The notes beneath the pieces were generated by a model. The model saw only the letters and a list, made by a program, of their open reading frames with translations. It had not been told where the DNA came from and made no database searches. Made by a program: the position numbers and the translations under genes. From NCBI GenBank assembly GCA_005954745.1, contig CP040678.1:2604001-2668000 (forward strand): a stretch of 64,000 nt of DNA, given 5' to 3'. This DNA comes from Halostella pelagica (GTDB lineage: Archaea; Halobacteriota; Halobacteria; Halobacteriales; Natronoarchaeaceae). Within the stretch, counting starts at the first letter, position 1; each line of letters opens with the position of its first letter. Below, in pieces: positions 17,646 to 26,277 of the stretch.

Positions 17646-18173
17646 CGCCGGGACCTATTTAATCCATGGGTTAGCGGCAGGTTCACGTAGCATCGAACGA
17701 ACCGCCCGGTTATCGCGGGACGGGAGATGATTTCCGAGTAATCCGAACAACGGAAACTACCACGACGCGGACTGCGCTGACAGTCGACGACCATCGGTCC
17801 AGGAACCAGCGGCCGCAGTACGGCGGTTTCCGCGTTTAGATTGGATTGCAGGCCTCGGGAATAGGACTCGAAACTGACGATACCGATAGATTAAGCGGGA
17901 GAAATGTCCAATTTACTCGGATGGAGAATTACGAGCATAGGCGTGTAATGCACCCAGTGGTTTTCACTGATACACCGGGTCGAACAGTACAATCCGTCAC
18001 TCCGAGGGGAAAACACACAGATCGAGCCGGCAGAGACCGGACGGTTCAGGGATTCTTCACCGGAACGAACACGCGCCGCTGGAATTCACTGGGGTTGTCC
18101 GAGTTTTTCGGATATATTCGGCGCGAACTGGCGGACCCTCAACCATTATTATCTCCGGGGAGGAGATGTAACT
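17646..18173. other. Divergent regulatory region upstream of the DgoD-like gene
   Basis: About 530 bp without a gene. It includes the TATA box of the zinc protein (17657-17665), a TATA-like gatatatt at 18111-18118, a second AT-rich box near 18140-18150, and a strong purine-rich ribosome binding site ggggaggag at 18157-18165 ahead of the ATG at 18174. Confidence 0.55.
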
Positions 18174-19325
18174 ATGAAAATCGTTAACTACGAACTGTAC
18201 GAGGTTCCGCCCCGGTGGCTCTTCCTCGAAGTTACCACCAGTGACGGCCTCGTCGGCTGGGGTGAGCCGATAGTCGAGGGGCGGGCGAGTACAGTCCGCG
18301 AGGCCGTGGAGGATATCTTCGAGAACTATCTCCTCGGGAAAGACGCGTCTCGGATCGAAGACCACTGGCAGGCGATGTACCGCGGCGGGTTCTACAGGGG
18401 AGGTCCGATCCTGATGAGCGCTATCGCCGGCATCGACCAGGCGCTCTGGGACATCAAGGGGAAGCGACACGGACTGCCGGTGTACGAACTGCTCGGTGGA
18501 CCGTGTCGCGACCGAGTACGCGTCTTCCAGTGGATCGGCGGCGACCGGCCGGAGAACATCGCAGAAGAGGCGGAACAGCTCGTCGACACGGGGTACACCG
18601 TCCTGAAGATGGATGCCGCGGGACTCGTCGATTTCATCGACACGCCGTCGACGGTAAACCGCATCGTCGACCGAGTAGCGGGCGTCCGCGAGGCCGTCGG
18701 CGACACGGTTGACATCTGTCTCGATTTCCGGGGCCGCATCTCGAAGGCGATGTCGAAGCGCCTCGTCGCGAAACTCGAACCGTACGACCTGATGTTCGTC
18801 GAAGAGCCGGTTCTGCCCGAGCACAACGATTCGCTGTCTGCGATCGGAAACCACACCACCACGCCGCTCGCGACGGGCGAGCGAATGTACTCGCGATGGG
18901 ATTTCAAGCCGCTACTTGAGGAGAAAGCGGTCGATGTCGTCCAACCGAACCTCTCACATGCAGGGGGGATCACGGAGGTGAAGAAGATAGCGGACATGGC
19001 TGCCGCATACGACGTGGCCGTCGCCCCCAACTGCCCCGTCGGACCGATAACGCTTGCCTCGTCGATCCAGATCGCGATGTCCGTACAGAACTTCCTCGTG
19101 CTTGACCACGGGTTCGATATCCAGATGTCCTCAAAGGATATGGCCTACAAGTACCTCTCCGACGCCAGCGTGTTCGACCTCGAAGACGGCTACATCGAAC
19201 CGCCGGACGAACCGGGTATCGGGATCGCGATCGACGAAGAGACCATTCGGGCGCAGTCGGACAAGGAGATCAGCTGGCACAACATGATCTGGCGGCACGC
19301 CGACGGGAGCATCGCCGACTGGTGA
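18174..19325 (+). CDS. Enolase-superfamily sugar-acid dehydratase-like protein (DgoD relative)
   Basis: 383 residues, co-linear with E. coli D-galactonate dehydratase DgoD over its whole length: YRGGFYRGGPILMSAIAGID, ALWDIKGK, IGGDRPENI, the C-terminal WRHADGS. Metal ligands are kept: D184 (CLDF), E210 (VEEPV), E236 (TGERM). In DgoD the acid/base pair is H185 and H285; here the aligned residues are R186 (DFRGR) and N286 (APNCPVGP). So a galactonate-type dehydration is doubtful and another elimination or epimerisation is likely. It has a good ribosome binding site at 18157 and opens the catabolic island. Start chosen at MKIVNYELYEVPPRW, matching the family. Confidence 0.9.
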   Translation: MKIVNYELYEVPPRWLFLEVTTSDGLVGWGEPIVEGRASTVREAVEDIFENYLLGKDASRIEDHWQAMYRGGFYRGGPILMSAIAGIDQALWDIKGKRHGLPVYELLGGPCRDRVRVFQWIGGDRPENIAEEAEQLVDTGYTVLKMDAAGLVDFIDTPSTVNRIVDRVAGVREAVGDTVDICLDFRGRISKAMSKRLVAKLEPYDLMFVEEPVLPEHNDSLSAIGNHTTTPLATGERMYSRWDFKPLLEEKAVDVVQPNLSHAGGITEVKKIADMAAAYDVAVAPNCPVGPITLASSIQIAMSVQNFLVLDHGFDIQMSSKDMAYKYLSDASVFDLEDGYIEPPDEPGIGIAIDEETIRAQSDKEISWHNMIWRHADGSIADW

Positions 19326-19703
19326 AAGTTCACGTTGTATGAACTCCCCTGATGGCGCTGGCTCGTATCGGACCGGAGAGTGAGACGCTATCTACGTGTC
19401 CGGACGAACCTGACCGCACCGGCAGCGTTATCGACCGAAATGGGGGCTGGAGGGTACCCCCGCGCGGGTCGCGTCCACGCCGTCCGAAGCGAAGACGCAG
19501 TGAATCAGAAGACTGCCAGAGTCTGATTACAGCCATACCTCTGTAAAACACGAACCGCTGTCGCTGTTCGGGTACCCACCCGATATTCACGTTGACGAAA
19601 CATCGACGAACGGTACTCGCTGCGGTGGTGGACTGGGCGAACCTGGACTGTCAGGATCTGTCGTGAACTATCCGCCGTCTCTCGCCGGCCGGCCAGAGGC
19701 AGG

Positions 19704-19722
19704 TGTTCATTCAGCATGAACA
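19704..19722. promoter_or_regulatory. Operator-like palindrome upstream of PIG-L
   Basis: tgttcat (19704-19710) and atgaaca (19716-19722), perfect 7-bp arms with a 5-nt spacer. The size fits a dimeric regulator site such as IclR, but only one copy was found in the island. Confidence 0.4.
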
Positions 19723-19846
19723 AATAGCGCTCTCTCCCGGACACACAGTCCCGGGGCCGACCAGTCACGTGAACCGTTGGACGGATCGCTATCCGCATCT
19801 TTCATCCCGTTCGTCCCACAATTTTATTACAGTCCCACCGGGAGAT

Positions 19847-19852
19847 GGAGGT
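19847..19852 (+). promoter_or_regulatory. Shine-Dalgarno site of PIG-L
   Basis: ggaggt ends 3 nt before the ATG at 19856 and decides this start over the open frame that extends upstream. Confidence 0.65.
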
Positions 19853-19855
19853 ACA

Positions 19856-20554
19856 ATGGATCTACTAGCCATTGTGGCACATCCTGACGACGCAGACATC
19901 TTCTGCGGTGGCACACTCGCAAAGCACGCTGACCGGGGCGACGACGTCGTCGTCGCCCACATGACGCGGGGAGAGTACGGCGGGTTCGACACGACCGAGT
20001 CGGATATCGCCGCGACCCGGGAGGCGGAAGCGACGGAAGCGGCGGAGGTGCTTGGCTGTGACTGTACGTTCCTGGGTTTCGAAGACGGACGTATTACGTA
20101 CTCGCTGGAGAACCGACGGCGCATCGTCGAGGTGATCCGGCAGTACGAACCCGCAGTCGTCCTCACGCACTACGAGGACGACATGCATCCGGACCACCGC
20201 ACGACCTCTGAACTGGTTACGGACGCATACTACATGGCGTCGCTTCCGCTCGTCGAGACGGAGTCCGACCCGCACGACCCGGACAACGTCTACTTCTTCG
20301 GCAAGCCCACGTCGTCGTTCGACCCCGAGGTGTACGTCGACATCGCGGAGTATCAGGAGACGAAAGAGCGAGCGATCGAACGCCACAAGTCCCAGGTGAG
20401 TTTCCTCCAGGAACACGGCGGAATCGACGGGGAGTTCGACGACCTCGTCGACAGCACTCGTGCGGAAGCACGCGTCCTAGGAACGGAAGCCGGCGCGCAG
20501 TTCGTCGAGGGGTTCGTACCGTTACATCAGCCGACGACCGACTACCTACGATGA
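19856..20554 (+). CDS. PIG-L family deacetylase (LmbE-like)
   Basis: 232 residues. The zinc-binding signature HPDDADIFCGGTLAKHA is at the N-terminus and the second zinc ligand region THYEDDMHPDHRTTSELV near residues 100-120. Family members remove the acetyl group from N-acetylglucosamine-containing substrates (PIG-L, MshB, BshB, chitin-oligosaccharide deacetylases). No signal peptide, so it acts in the cytoplasm on an imported substrate. The ABC ATPase, RidA and PLP lyase genes follow on the same strand, which points to an N-acylated amino sugar as the nutrient (inference). Confidence 0.92.
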   Translation: MDLLAIVAHPDDADIFCGGTLAKHADRGDDVVVAHMTRGEYGGFDTTESDIAATREAEATEAAEVLGCDCTFLGFEDGRITYSLENRRRIVEVIRQYEPAVVLTHYEDDMHPDHRTTSELVTDAYYMASLPLVETESDPHDPDNVYFFGKPTSSFDPEVYVDIAEYQETKERAIERHKSQVSFLQEHGGIDGEFDDLVDSTRAEARVLGTEAGAQFVEGFVPLHQPTTDYLR

Positions 20555-20643
20555 CAGACAGTATCCGCGTCAGATCCGCGTCAGTCGAGCGTTTCAATCC
20601 CTCTCCTGGCCACTCAGGCTTGGCTGTATCGAAGCCACCTGGG

Positions 20644-20655
20644 CAAAATACTTAT
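20644..20655 (+). promoter_or_regulatory. BRE/TATA promoter of the ABC ATPase
   Basis: aaaatacttatg lies 30-41 nt before the ATG at 20685, the spacing of a leaderless haloarchaeal promoter. Confidence 0.6.
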
Positions 20656-20684
20656 GTGGTGGGCATGGAATCAAGGGATAGGCT

Positions 20685-21806
20685 ATGAGTACCGTATCGA
20701 TCCAGGACCTGAAAAAGGTCTATCGGAGCACCGACTCCCCAATCGTCGCCGTCGAAGGACTCGACATCAGTATCGAGGACGGCGAGTTCCTCGTGTTGGT
20801 CGGCCCGTCCGGCTGTGGCAAGTCGACCACGCTCCGCTGTATCGCCGGGCTGGAGACAGTCACTGAGGGCGAGATCACCTTCGACGGGAAACCCGTCACC
20901 GACGACAAGCCGAAAGACCGGGACATCGCGATGGTGTTCCAGAACTACGCGCTGTACCCGCATTTCACCGCTCGGGAAAACATGGCGTTCGGCCTCAAGA
21001 TGACGACTGAGCTCTCGGACGCCCAGATCCGCCCCAAAGTGGAGGAGGTGGCACAGATGATGGGGATCGAGGACCTGCTGGAGAAACAGCCCGGCGAGCT
21101 ATCGGGCGGCCAGCAACAACGGGTCGCTCTCGGTCGAGCCATCGTCCGCGACCCGAAGGTGTTCCTGATGGACGAACCGCTCAGCAACTTAGACGCAAAA
21201 CTGCGCTCGGAGATGCGCACCGAGTTACAGAACCTCCAAGAGCAACTGGGCGTAACGACGGTGTACGTCACTCACGACCAGACCGAAGCGATGACCATGG
21301 GCGACCGCGTCGCGGTACTCAACGACGGCGAACTCCAGCAGATCGGCACGCCGCTCGAATGTTATCACGAACCGGAGAACATCTTCGTCGCCGGGTTCAT
21401 CGGCTCGCCGGAGATGAACCGTCTGGACGTGCGCCTCGACGGCGACCGCCTCGTCGACGAGGAACTGTCCTATCGGATCCTCGAAGGGACCGCAAAACGC
21501 ATCAACAGCTCCGAACTGACGCTGGGAATCCGGCCCGAACACATCCGGGTGTCGGACGACCTGGCGAACGCGGACCTCACTGCGGGTGTCTCCGTCGTGG
21601 AACCGATGGGCCAGCAGACCAACCTCTATCTCGAGTTCGGCAGCGAGACGTTCACCGCAACCGTCACCGGCGAGACGATGTTCGAATCCGGCGACACCGT
21701 CGGGATCGAGTTCCCGCACGAATCGGTCCACCTGTTCGACCGCGCCACCGGCGAGGCACTGGTCCACGGGATGGAACAAGCCACTTCACCGGATCAGACG
21801 GCCTGA
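20685..21806 (+). CDS. ABC transporter ATPase, UgpC/MalK/MsmK type
   Basis: 373 residues. Walker A GPSGCGKST, Q-loop FQNYALYPHFTARENM, signature LSGGQQQRVALGRA, Walker B VFLMDEPLSNLD and the H-loop VYVTHDQTEAM are intact. A C-terminal TOBE/regulatory domain begins near residue 240 (GFIGSPEMNRLDVRL; LGIRPEHIRVSDD). This subfamily energises carbohydrate importers. The matching binding protein and two permeases lie at 24955-28144, separated by RidA, a PLP enzyme and the dehydrogenase. Confidence 0.95.
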   Translation: MSTVSIQDLKKVYRSTDSPIVAVEGLDISIEDGEFLVLVGPSGCGKSTTLRCIAGLETVTEGEITFDGKPVTDDKPKDRDIAMVFQNYALYPHFTARENMAFGLKMTTELSDAQIRPKVEEVAQMMGIEDLLEKQPGELSGGQQQRVALGRAIVRDPKVFLMDEPLSNLDAKLRSEMRTELQNLQEQLGVTTVYVTHDQTEAMTMGDRVAVLNDGELQQIGTPLECYHEPENIFVAGFIGSPEMNRLDVRLDGDRLVDEELSYRILEGTAKRINSSELTLGIRPEHIRVSDDLANADLTAGVSVVEPMGQQTNLYLEFGSETFTATVTGETMFESGDTVGIEFPHESVHLFDRATGEALVHGMEQATSPDQTA

Positions 21807-21813
21807 TAACTCC

Positions 21814-22188
21814 ATGGACTCTATCACAACTGACGACGCACCGGAAAGCATCGGACCGTTCTCCCAGGCAGTCCGGGACGACGGGACTATCTACGTCTCC
21901 GGACAGGGGCCTGTCGACCCCGACACCGGACAGATCGTCGACGGGGGAGCGGGTGACCAGACCAGACGGACTCTCGACAACGTGGCGGCCATCCTCGAAG
22001 CCGCCGACTGCGACTTCGGCGACGTGGTGAAAGTGACAGTGTACACCCGCGACATGGAGGCCTACGACGAGATCAACGACGCCTACGCCGAGTACGTCGA
22101 CCCGCCGTATCCCGCCCGTTGCGCCGTCGAGGTCAGGGACCTGCCGATCGATATCGACGTCGAGATCGAGGCGATCGCCCATGGGTGA
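21814..22188 (+). CDS. ridA: RidA family enamine/imine deaminase
   Basis: 124 residues from the ATG at 21814, 7 nt after the ABC ATPase stop. The signatures GPFSQAVRDDGTIYVSGQ, FGDVVKVTVYTRDM and YPARCAVEVRDLPIDIDVEIEAIA are those of RidA (YjgF); the catalytic Arg (PARC) and C-terminal Glu are present. RidA hydrolyses reactive enamine/imine intermediates released by PLP-dependent ammonia-lyases. The next gene is such a PLP enzyme, so the pair makes chemical sense: RidA would finish its deamination (inference). Confidence 0.94.
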   Translation: MDSITTDDAPESIGPFSQAVRDDGTIYVSGQGPVDPDTGQIVDGGAGDQTRRTLDNVAAILEAADCDFGDVVKVTVYTRDMEAYDEINDAYAEYVDPPYPARCAVEVRDLPIDIDVEIEAIAHG

Positions 22189-22233
22189 AGCGCCTCGGTC
22201 ATCGGCGAGAAGAGCCAGACAACGACTGTATAG

Positions 22234-23463
22234 ATGACCGAACCACCGACAGACGCACACACTACGATGACAACAGAGAACGTATATCAGCGACTCGGCG
22301 TGGAAGAAGTGATCAACGCGGCAGGCACCAAAACTCGCATCGGCGGAAGCCTCATTCGGCCGGAGGCGGCGGACGCGATGCGAGAAGCAGCCAACGGCTT
22401 CGCGGAGATCTCCGAACTCCAGGCACGAGCGTCGGAACTGATTCGGGACGTAACCGGCGCGGAGGCCGGATACGTGACGTCCGGAGCGAGTGCTGGACTG
22501 ACGATGGCCGCTGCGGCCTGCATCGCTGGTGACGACCCCGAGAAGATGCGTCAGTTGCCGTCGACCGACGGGATCCCCGATCGGATAGTCGTGCCTCGAA
22601 GTCACCGGAGCAGTTACGACCACGCCTACCGCGTCGCCGGGGCGACGATAGCAGACGTCGGCGCGAACGACCACCGCCTCGGAACGGGCGCGGAAAACAC
22701 TAAGCTCTGGGAGATCGACGCCGCGATCGACGAGGAGACGGTCGCCGTCGGCTACATGCAGAAGCCGTCCACGGACCCGCCGCTGGCGGAGGTCGCCGAG
22801 GTCGCCCACCGCCACGACGTGCCGGTCATCGTCGACGCCGCCGCCGAACTCCCGCCGGTCGAGAACCTGCGGCGTTTCGTGGACGCAGGTGCCGACCTCG
22901 TTGCGTTCAGCGGCGGGAAAGCGATCCGGGGGCCACAAACTACGGGGATCCTTGCCGGTCGGAAAGACCTGATCCGGTCGACCGCGCTCCAGCATCTCGA
23001 CATGCACGAACACCGGGCCATCTGGGACCCGCCGGCCGGCCTCATCGACAGCGACGCGGTGGACGGCATCCCCGGCCAGGGCGTCGGTCGCGGGATGAAA
23101 GTGAGCAAGGAGGAACTCGTCGGCCTGATCACGGCACTGGACCTGTTCGTCGAAGAGGACTTCGCCGCGTCGTCCCGCAAGTGGCGAGCGCAGGCCGAGG
23201 GGATAGTCGACGACGTGGACTCTCTCGACTGCGTATCGACGCGAGTAGACGGCGGTGACGTTGCGACCGTCGTCGTCACGGTGGACGGAGCGGCTGCCCC
23301 GGCCTCCGCGACGGACGTCGTTCGACGCCTTCGCACGGGGTCCCCGCCGATATTCGTCGGGAGCGACGACATCGACCGGGATCAGTTCACCATCAACCCG
23401 ATGTGTCTCGCCGACGGGGAGGCTGACGTTCTCGTCGACCGACTCTACGAGATCCTCTCTTGA
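22234..23463 (+). CDS. PLP-dependent lyase of the SelA/DgaE family
   Basis: 409 residues (398 if the in-frame ATG at 22267 is used, which matches relatives starting near YQRLGVEEVINAAGT). The fold-type I landmarks are VTSGASAGLTMAAAACIAGD, Asp201 in VIVDAAAELPP and the Schiff-base lysine K229 in FSGGKAIRGPQTTG. The closest characterised relatives that I recognise are D-glucosaminate-6-phosphate ammonia-lyase DgaE and other SelA-like enzymes, which eliminate ammonia from 2-amino sugar acids. A true SelA is excluded by its length and by the catabolic context. RidA directly upstream fits an ammonia-lyase yielding an enamine product. Confidence 0.85.
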   Translation: MTEPPTDAHTTMTTENVYQRLGVEEVINAAGTKTRIGGSLIRPEAADAMREAANGFAEISELQARASELIRDVTGAEAGYVTSGASAGLTMAAAACIAGDDPEKMRQLPSTDGIPDRIVVPRSHRSSYDHAYRVAGATIADVGANDHRLGTGAENTKLWEIDAAIDEETVAVGYMQKPSTDPPLAEVAEVAHRHDVPVIVDAAAELPPVENLRRFVDAGADLVAFSGGKAIRGPQTTGILAGRKDLIRSTALQHLDMHEHRAIWDPPAGLIDSDAVDGIPGQGVGRGMKVSKEELVGLITALDLFVEEDFAASSRKWRAQAEGIVDDVDSLDCVSTRVDGGDVATVVVTVDGAAAPASATDVVRRLRTGSPPIFVGSDDIDRDQFTINPMCLADGEADVLVDRLYEILS

Positions 23464-23625
23464 CCCGGTGGCGAATCCGGCGACTGGCAACCTCTCCACA
23501 CGGGCGATCTACCGTTCAGAGCGTTCGCCGGAGTCGTCCGCGAATCGCTTCGGTGACTTGCGTCCGGATGAGAGAAAAGCAGCGAACGTCAATGTCGCCC
23601 GTTGTTCACGAGAACGAAACTCCGC

Positions 23626-24645
23626 TCAGGGGCGGAGAACCGCTTTGATCACGCCGTCACGTCGCTCGGTCACCGTCTCGAACGCTTCCTCGTACGCCGC
23701 GAGCGGGAACTCGTGAGTGACGATGCCGTCGACGCTCAGGTCCCCTCGGCGGAACAGTTCAGCGCATTCGTCGACGGCGTGGGCGGCGGTCACACCGCCG
23801 ACTACCTCCAGTTCCTTGGCGACGATGTCGTTCGGATCGACCTCCCGTAGACCGTCGAACACGCCGGTGAGAACCACTGTCCCGCGCTTTCCGGCGGCCT
23901 GCAAGCAGGTGTTCACCACGTCGCCGGCACCCGCCGCCTCGACGCAGATGTCCGCGCCGTCGCCGTCGGTGTGGTTCCGGATGGCCTCGACCGGGTCTTC
24001 CTCGCGGACGTTGACCGTCCGGACAGCGCCGTAGTCCGCTCCCACGGAGAGCCGTTCGTCGCGGGTGCCAGTGAGAACGATATCTCGGACGCCGCGGGCG
24101 CGCAGGAGCTGGACGCCGAACAGGCCGAGCGACCCGGGGCCGAGGACGACGGCGGTGTCTGTCACTGACGTTTCGACGCGTCGAAGCGCGTGCTGGGTAC
24201 AGCCCGCGGAATCTATCTGCGTCGCGGCGACATCGGAGATGTCGTCCGGCAGGGGCCGAAGCGTCTCCTCGGGGAAGGTGGCGAACTCGCGGTATCCTCC
24301 GTCGATCGTAAAGCCGATCTCCTGTAAGTCGCGGCACTGGTAGTAGCGCCCGTCCCGGCAGTGGGTGCAGGTACCGCAGTAGACGAACCCGTGGAGCGAG
24401 ACGCGGTCGCCGACGGAAAGCGACGTTACGTCGTCGCCCAGTTCGACCACCTCGGCACACACCTCGTGTCCGGGGACCAGCGGATACTCCGTCCACGGCG
24501 GCCCCTCGCCGTGGATCAGACCGACATCGCTGCCGCAGATGCCGACGGCACGGACCCGCACCAGAGCTTCGCCCGGTTCCGGTTCCGGCCGGTCGCGGTT
24601 CTCCTCCCAGATGGTACCACTCCCATTCGTGACTAGCGCTCGCAT
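23626..24645 (-). CDS. Zinc-dependent medium-chain alcohol/sugar dehydrogenase
   Basis: 339 residues. Catalytic zinc ligands in GICGSDVGLIHGEGP and GHEVCAEV, a structural zinc lobe CGTCTHCRDGRYYQC, and a Rossmann motif VVLGPGSLGLFGVQLLRARG. It belongs to the MDR group with threonine, sorbitol and galactitol-phosphate dehydrogenases. It is the only gene of the island on the minus strand here, convergent with the PLP lyase and divergent from the binding-protein operon. A role in oxidising the imported sugar or its amino derivative is inferred. Confidence 0.92.
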   Translation of the reverse strand: MRALVTNGSGTIWEENRDRPEPEPGEALVRVRAVGICGSDVGLIHGEGPPWTEYPLVPGHEVCAEVVELGDDVTSLSVGDRVSLHGFVYCGTCTHCRDGRYYQCRDLQEIGFTIDGGYREFATFPEETLRPLPDDISDVAATQIDSAGCTQHALRRVETSVTDTAVVLGPGSLGLFGVQLLRARGVRDIVLTGTRDERLSVGADYGAVRTVNVREEDPVEAIRNHTDGDGADICVEAAGAGDVVNTCLQAAGKRGTVVLTGVFDGLREVDPNDIVAKELEVVGGVTAAHAVDECAELFRRGDLSVDGIVTHEFPLAAYEEAFETVTERRDGVIKAVLRP

Positions 24646-24954
24646 TGATTCGGTGTTTCCCGGGTATCAAAATAAACCTGTTGCCGCGGTCAACACTCAC
24701 TCCACGGTGTCCGTCAGGAAGGCTCGCCGCCGGCCCGGACGTACTCGGCTGGCCGACCAGCAGCCGGAACTGGCGGGCGGACGCAGTCGTCTGGGAGAGC
24801 AACTCAGTCGAGCAAGCGACCTCAGCCGACCGGAAGAGCGTCCGCCGGTTTGATCGGACGAACGTCGACGGTTGATTGAGCGGCAGTTACTTGCATTCGT
24901 TAAAGATTTCTTACGAAACATTTATGAACCGGCCAATGCTCGGTAATTTCTGTC
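24646..24954. other. Divergent region between dehydrogenase and binding-protein genes
   Basis: 309 bp without a gene, holding promoters in both directions. The strong promoter of the ABC operon is at 24915-24927. Confidence 0.6.
24915..24927 (+). promoter_or_regulatory. BRE/TATA promoter of the ABC importer operon
   Basis: BRE cgaaac runs directly into TATA box atttatg, 28-34 nt before the ATG at 24955. This is close to the haloarchaeal consensus and predicts a leaderless transcript. Confidence 0.7.
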
Positions 24955-26277
24955 ATGGCAGACAGCCATAGCCAGCTAGACGTACATAGTAGTCGGAGAA
25001 GCGTGCTGAAAGCGACCGGCCTGACGGGGACAGTCGGACTCGCCGGCTGTCTCGGCGTGCTGGGCGACGGCAACGACGGTGACGTGACGCTCCAGGTCCG
25101 TCACATGGACGCACCGGGACTCGAAGACCAACTCGACAAACACACCGCGGATTTCGAGGACGAAACCGGGATCGCAGTGGAGTACGAACTCATGGGCTGG
25201 GGCGAGGCGTCGGAACAGCAGATGGCGAGCATCACGAGCCAGAGCGGTCCGGACGTCGAGGAGATCGCTTCCTCGTGGATCCCTCAGCAGGTCGAAGCGG
25301 GCGGCTGGATGGACATGCAGGAGATAGACGGATATCAGGAACTGGACCCGTTTTTCGACCCTGTCCAGGACGTTGCGATGTACGACGGCAAGCAGATCGG
25401 TGTCCCCTGGTACTGGGGACCGCGCGGACATCTTCAGTACGACCCGCTTCTGGAAAATGCTGGCCTCGACGGATCACCGTCGACGTGGGACGAACTCGCC
25501 AACATGAACGAGCAGTTCCAGTCGGAGTATCCGGACAAGAACCTCTTCGGGCTGACCGGCGTCGTGCCGGACCTCGGCCACCACTTCGCGACGCTGACCT
25601 GGCAAAACGGCGGTCAACTGCTCTCGGACGATAACTCGGAAGTCACGTTCAACAGCGACGCGGCCGTCGAAGGGATGAACTACTGGGCGAGTCTGATCAG
25701 CGAACACGACGCCATCCCGTCTAGTTCCGCCGAGTGGGGACCGAACGAGATCAACAGCGCGTTCATTAACGAGCGGATCGGAAGCCTCTGGGGGTCGCTG
25801 ACTGCCGTCGAGCGCTTCGAAGAGGAGCGAGACGACGTCTCCCGCGAGGACTTCTCGATCCACGAACTCCCCGCCGGACCGAACGGCGACAGCGCGACGT
25901 TTTTCGGCCTCGAACTCGTCGGAATTCACCCCTGGACGGACCACCCCACGGAGGCCGCCAAGTGGGTGAGTTACCTCTCAAAACAGCAGGTCAACGGCGA
26001 ACTCTCCAAGTCCGTCGGATTCCTGCCGACTCGCGAGGACAGTTTCGAACTGGACATCTACGAGGGACACCTGTACGACAGTTTCCAGGAGGAGATCCTC
26101 CCGACCGGGAAAACCTTCCCCGCCGTCCTCGGCTGGGGGCAGGTCGAAGAGTCTATCAACAACGCAGTCGGCGAGATCCTCACGTCCGTCGCCACCGACA
26201 ACTGGGACGAGAGCGTCACTCGTGAGGAACTCGACGACGCGGCCCAACAGGCCCAGAACGCCCTAGACAATCAATGA
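24955..26277 (+). CDS. ABC transporter extracellular solute-binding lipoprotein (sugar type)
   Basis: 440 residues. A Tat signal (SSRRSVLKATG) ends in the lipobox LAGC with Cys32 as the lipid attachment site, so the protein is folded inside, exported by Tat and anchored outside. The mature part is a family 1 carbohydrate binding protein: hinge regions DEIASSWIPQQ-like, NLFGLTGVVPDL, and EAAKWVSYLSKQ near the C-terminus. It overlaps the first permease gene by ATGA (26274-26277), forming a tight operon. The substrate is not readable; neighbours favour an N-acylated amino sugar or its acid. Confidence 0.94.
   Translation: MADSHSQLDVHSSRRSVLKATGLTGTVGLAGCLGVLGDGNDGDVTLQVRHMDAPGLEDQLDKHTADFEDETGIAVEYELMGWGEASEQQMASITSQSGPDVEEIASSWIPQQVEAGGWMDMQEIDGYQELDPFFDPVQDVAMYDGKQIGVPWYWGPRGHLQYDPLLENAGLDGSPSTWDELANMNEQFQSEYPDKNLFGLTGVVPDLGHHFATLTWQNGGQLLSDDNSEVTFNSDAAVEGMNYWASLISEHDAIPSSSAEWGPNEINSAFINERIGSLWGSLTAVERFEEERDDVSREDFSIHELPAGPNGDSATFFGLELVGIHPWTDHPTEAAKWVSYLSKQQVNGELSKSVGFLPTREDSFELDIYEGHLYDSFQEEILPTGKTFPAVLGWGQVEESINNAVGEILTSVATDNWDESVTREELDDAAQQAQNALDNQ

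Larger units (their letters stand above)
19326..19855. other. Intergenic region upstream of the PIG-L gene
   Basis: 530 bp without a convincing gene. Near 19501-19530 aatcaga and tctgatt form a small hairpin. A tgttcat-N5-atgaaca palindrome is at 19704-19722, and a TATA-like attttatta box at 19821-19829 precedes the PIG-L start. Confidence 0.55.

Noticed and set aside
22234-23463. Annotation of the PLP enzyme as selenocysteine synthase SelA.
   Set aside because: No other selenium genes are near, and RidA and catabolic neighbours favour a DgaE-like ammonia-lyase.
21664-23499. A 611-codon open frame on the minus strand across RidA and the PLP lyase gene.
   Set aside because: It is antisense to well-recognised genes; the product is not acidic and shows no motif. 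In high-GC haloarchaeal DNA, long frames opposite real genes are common.
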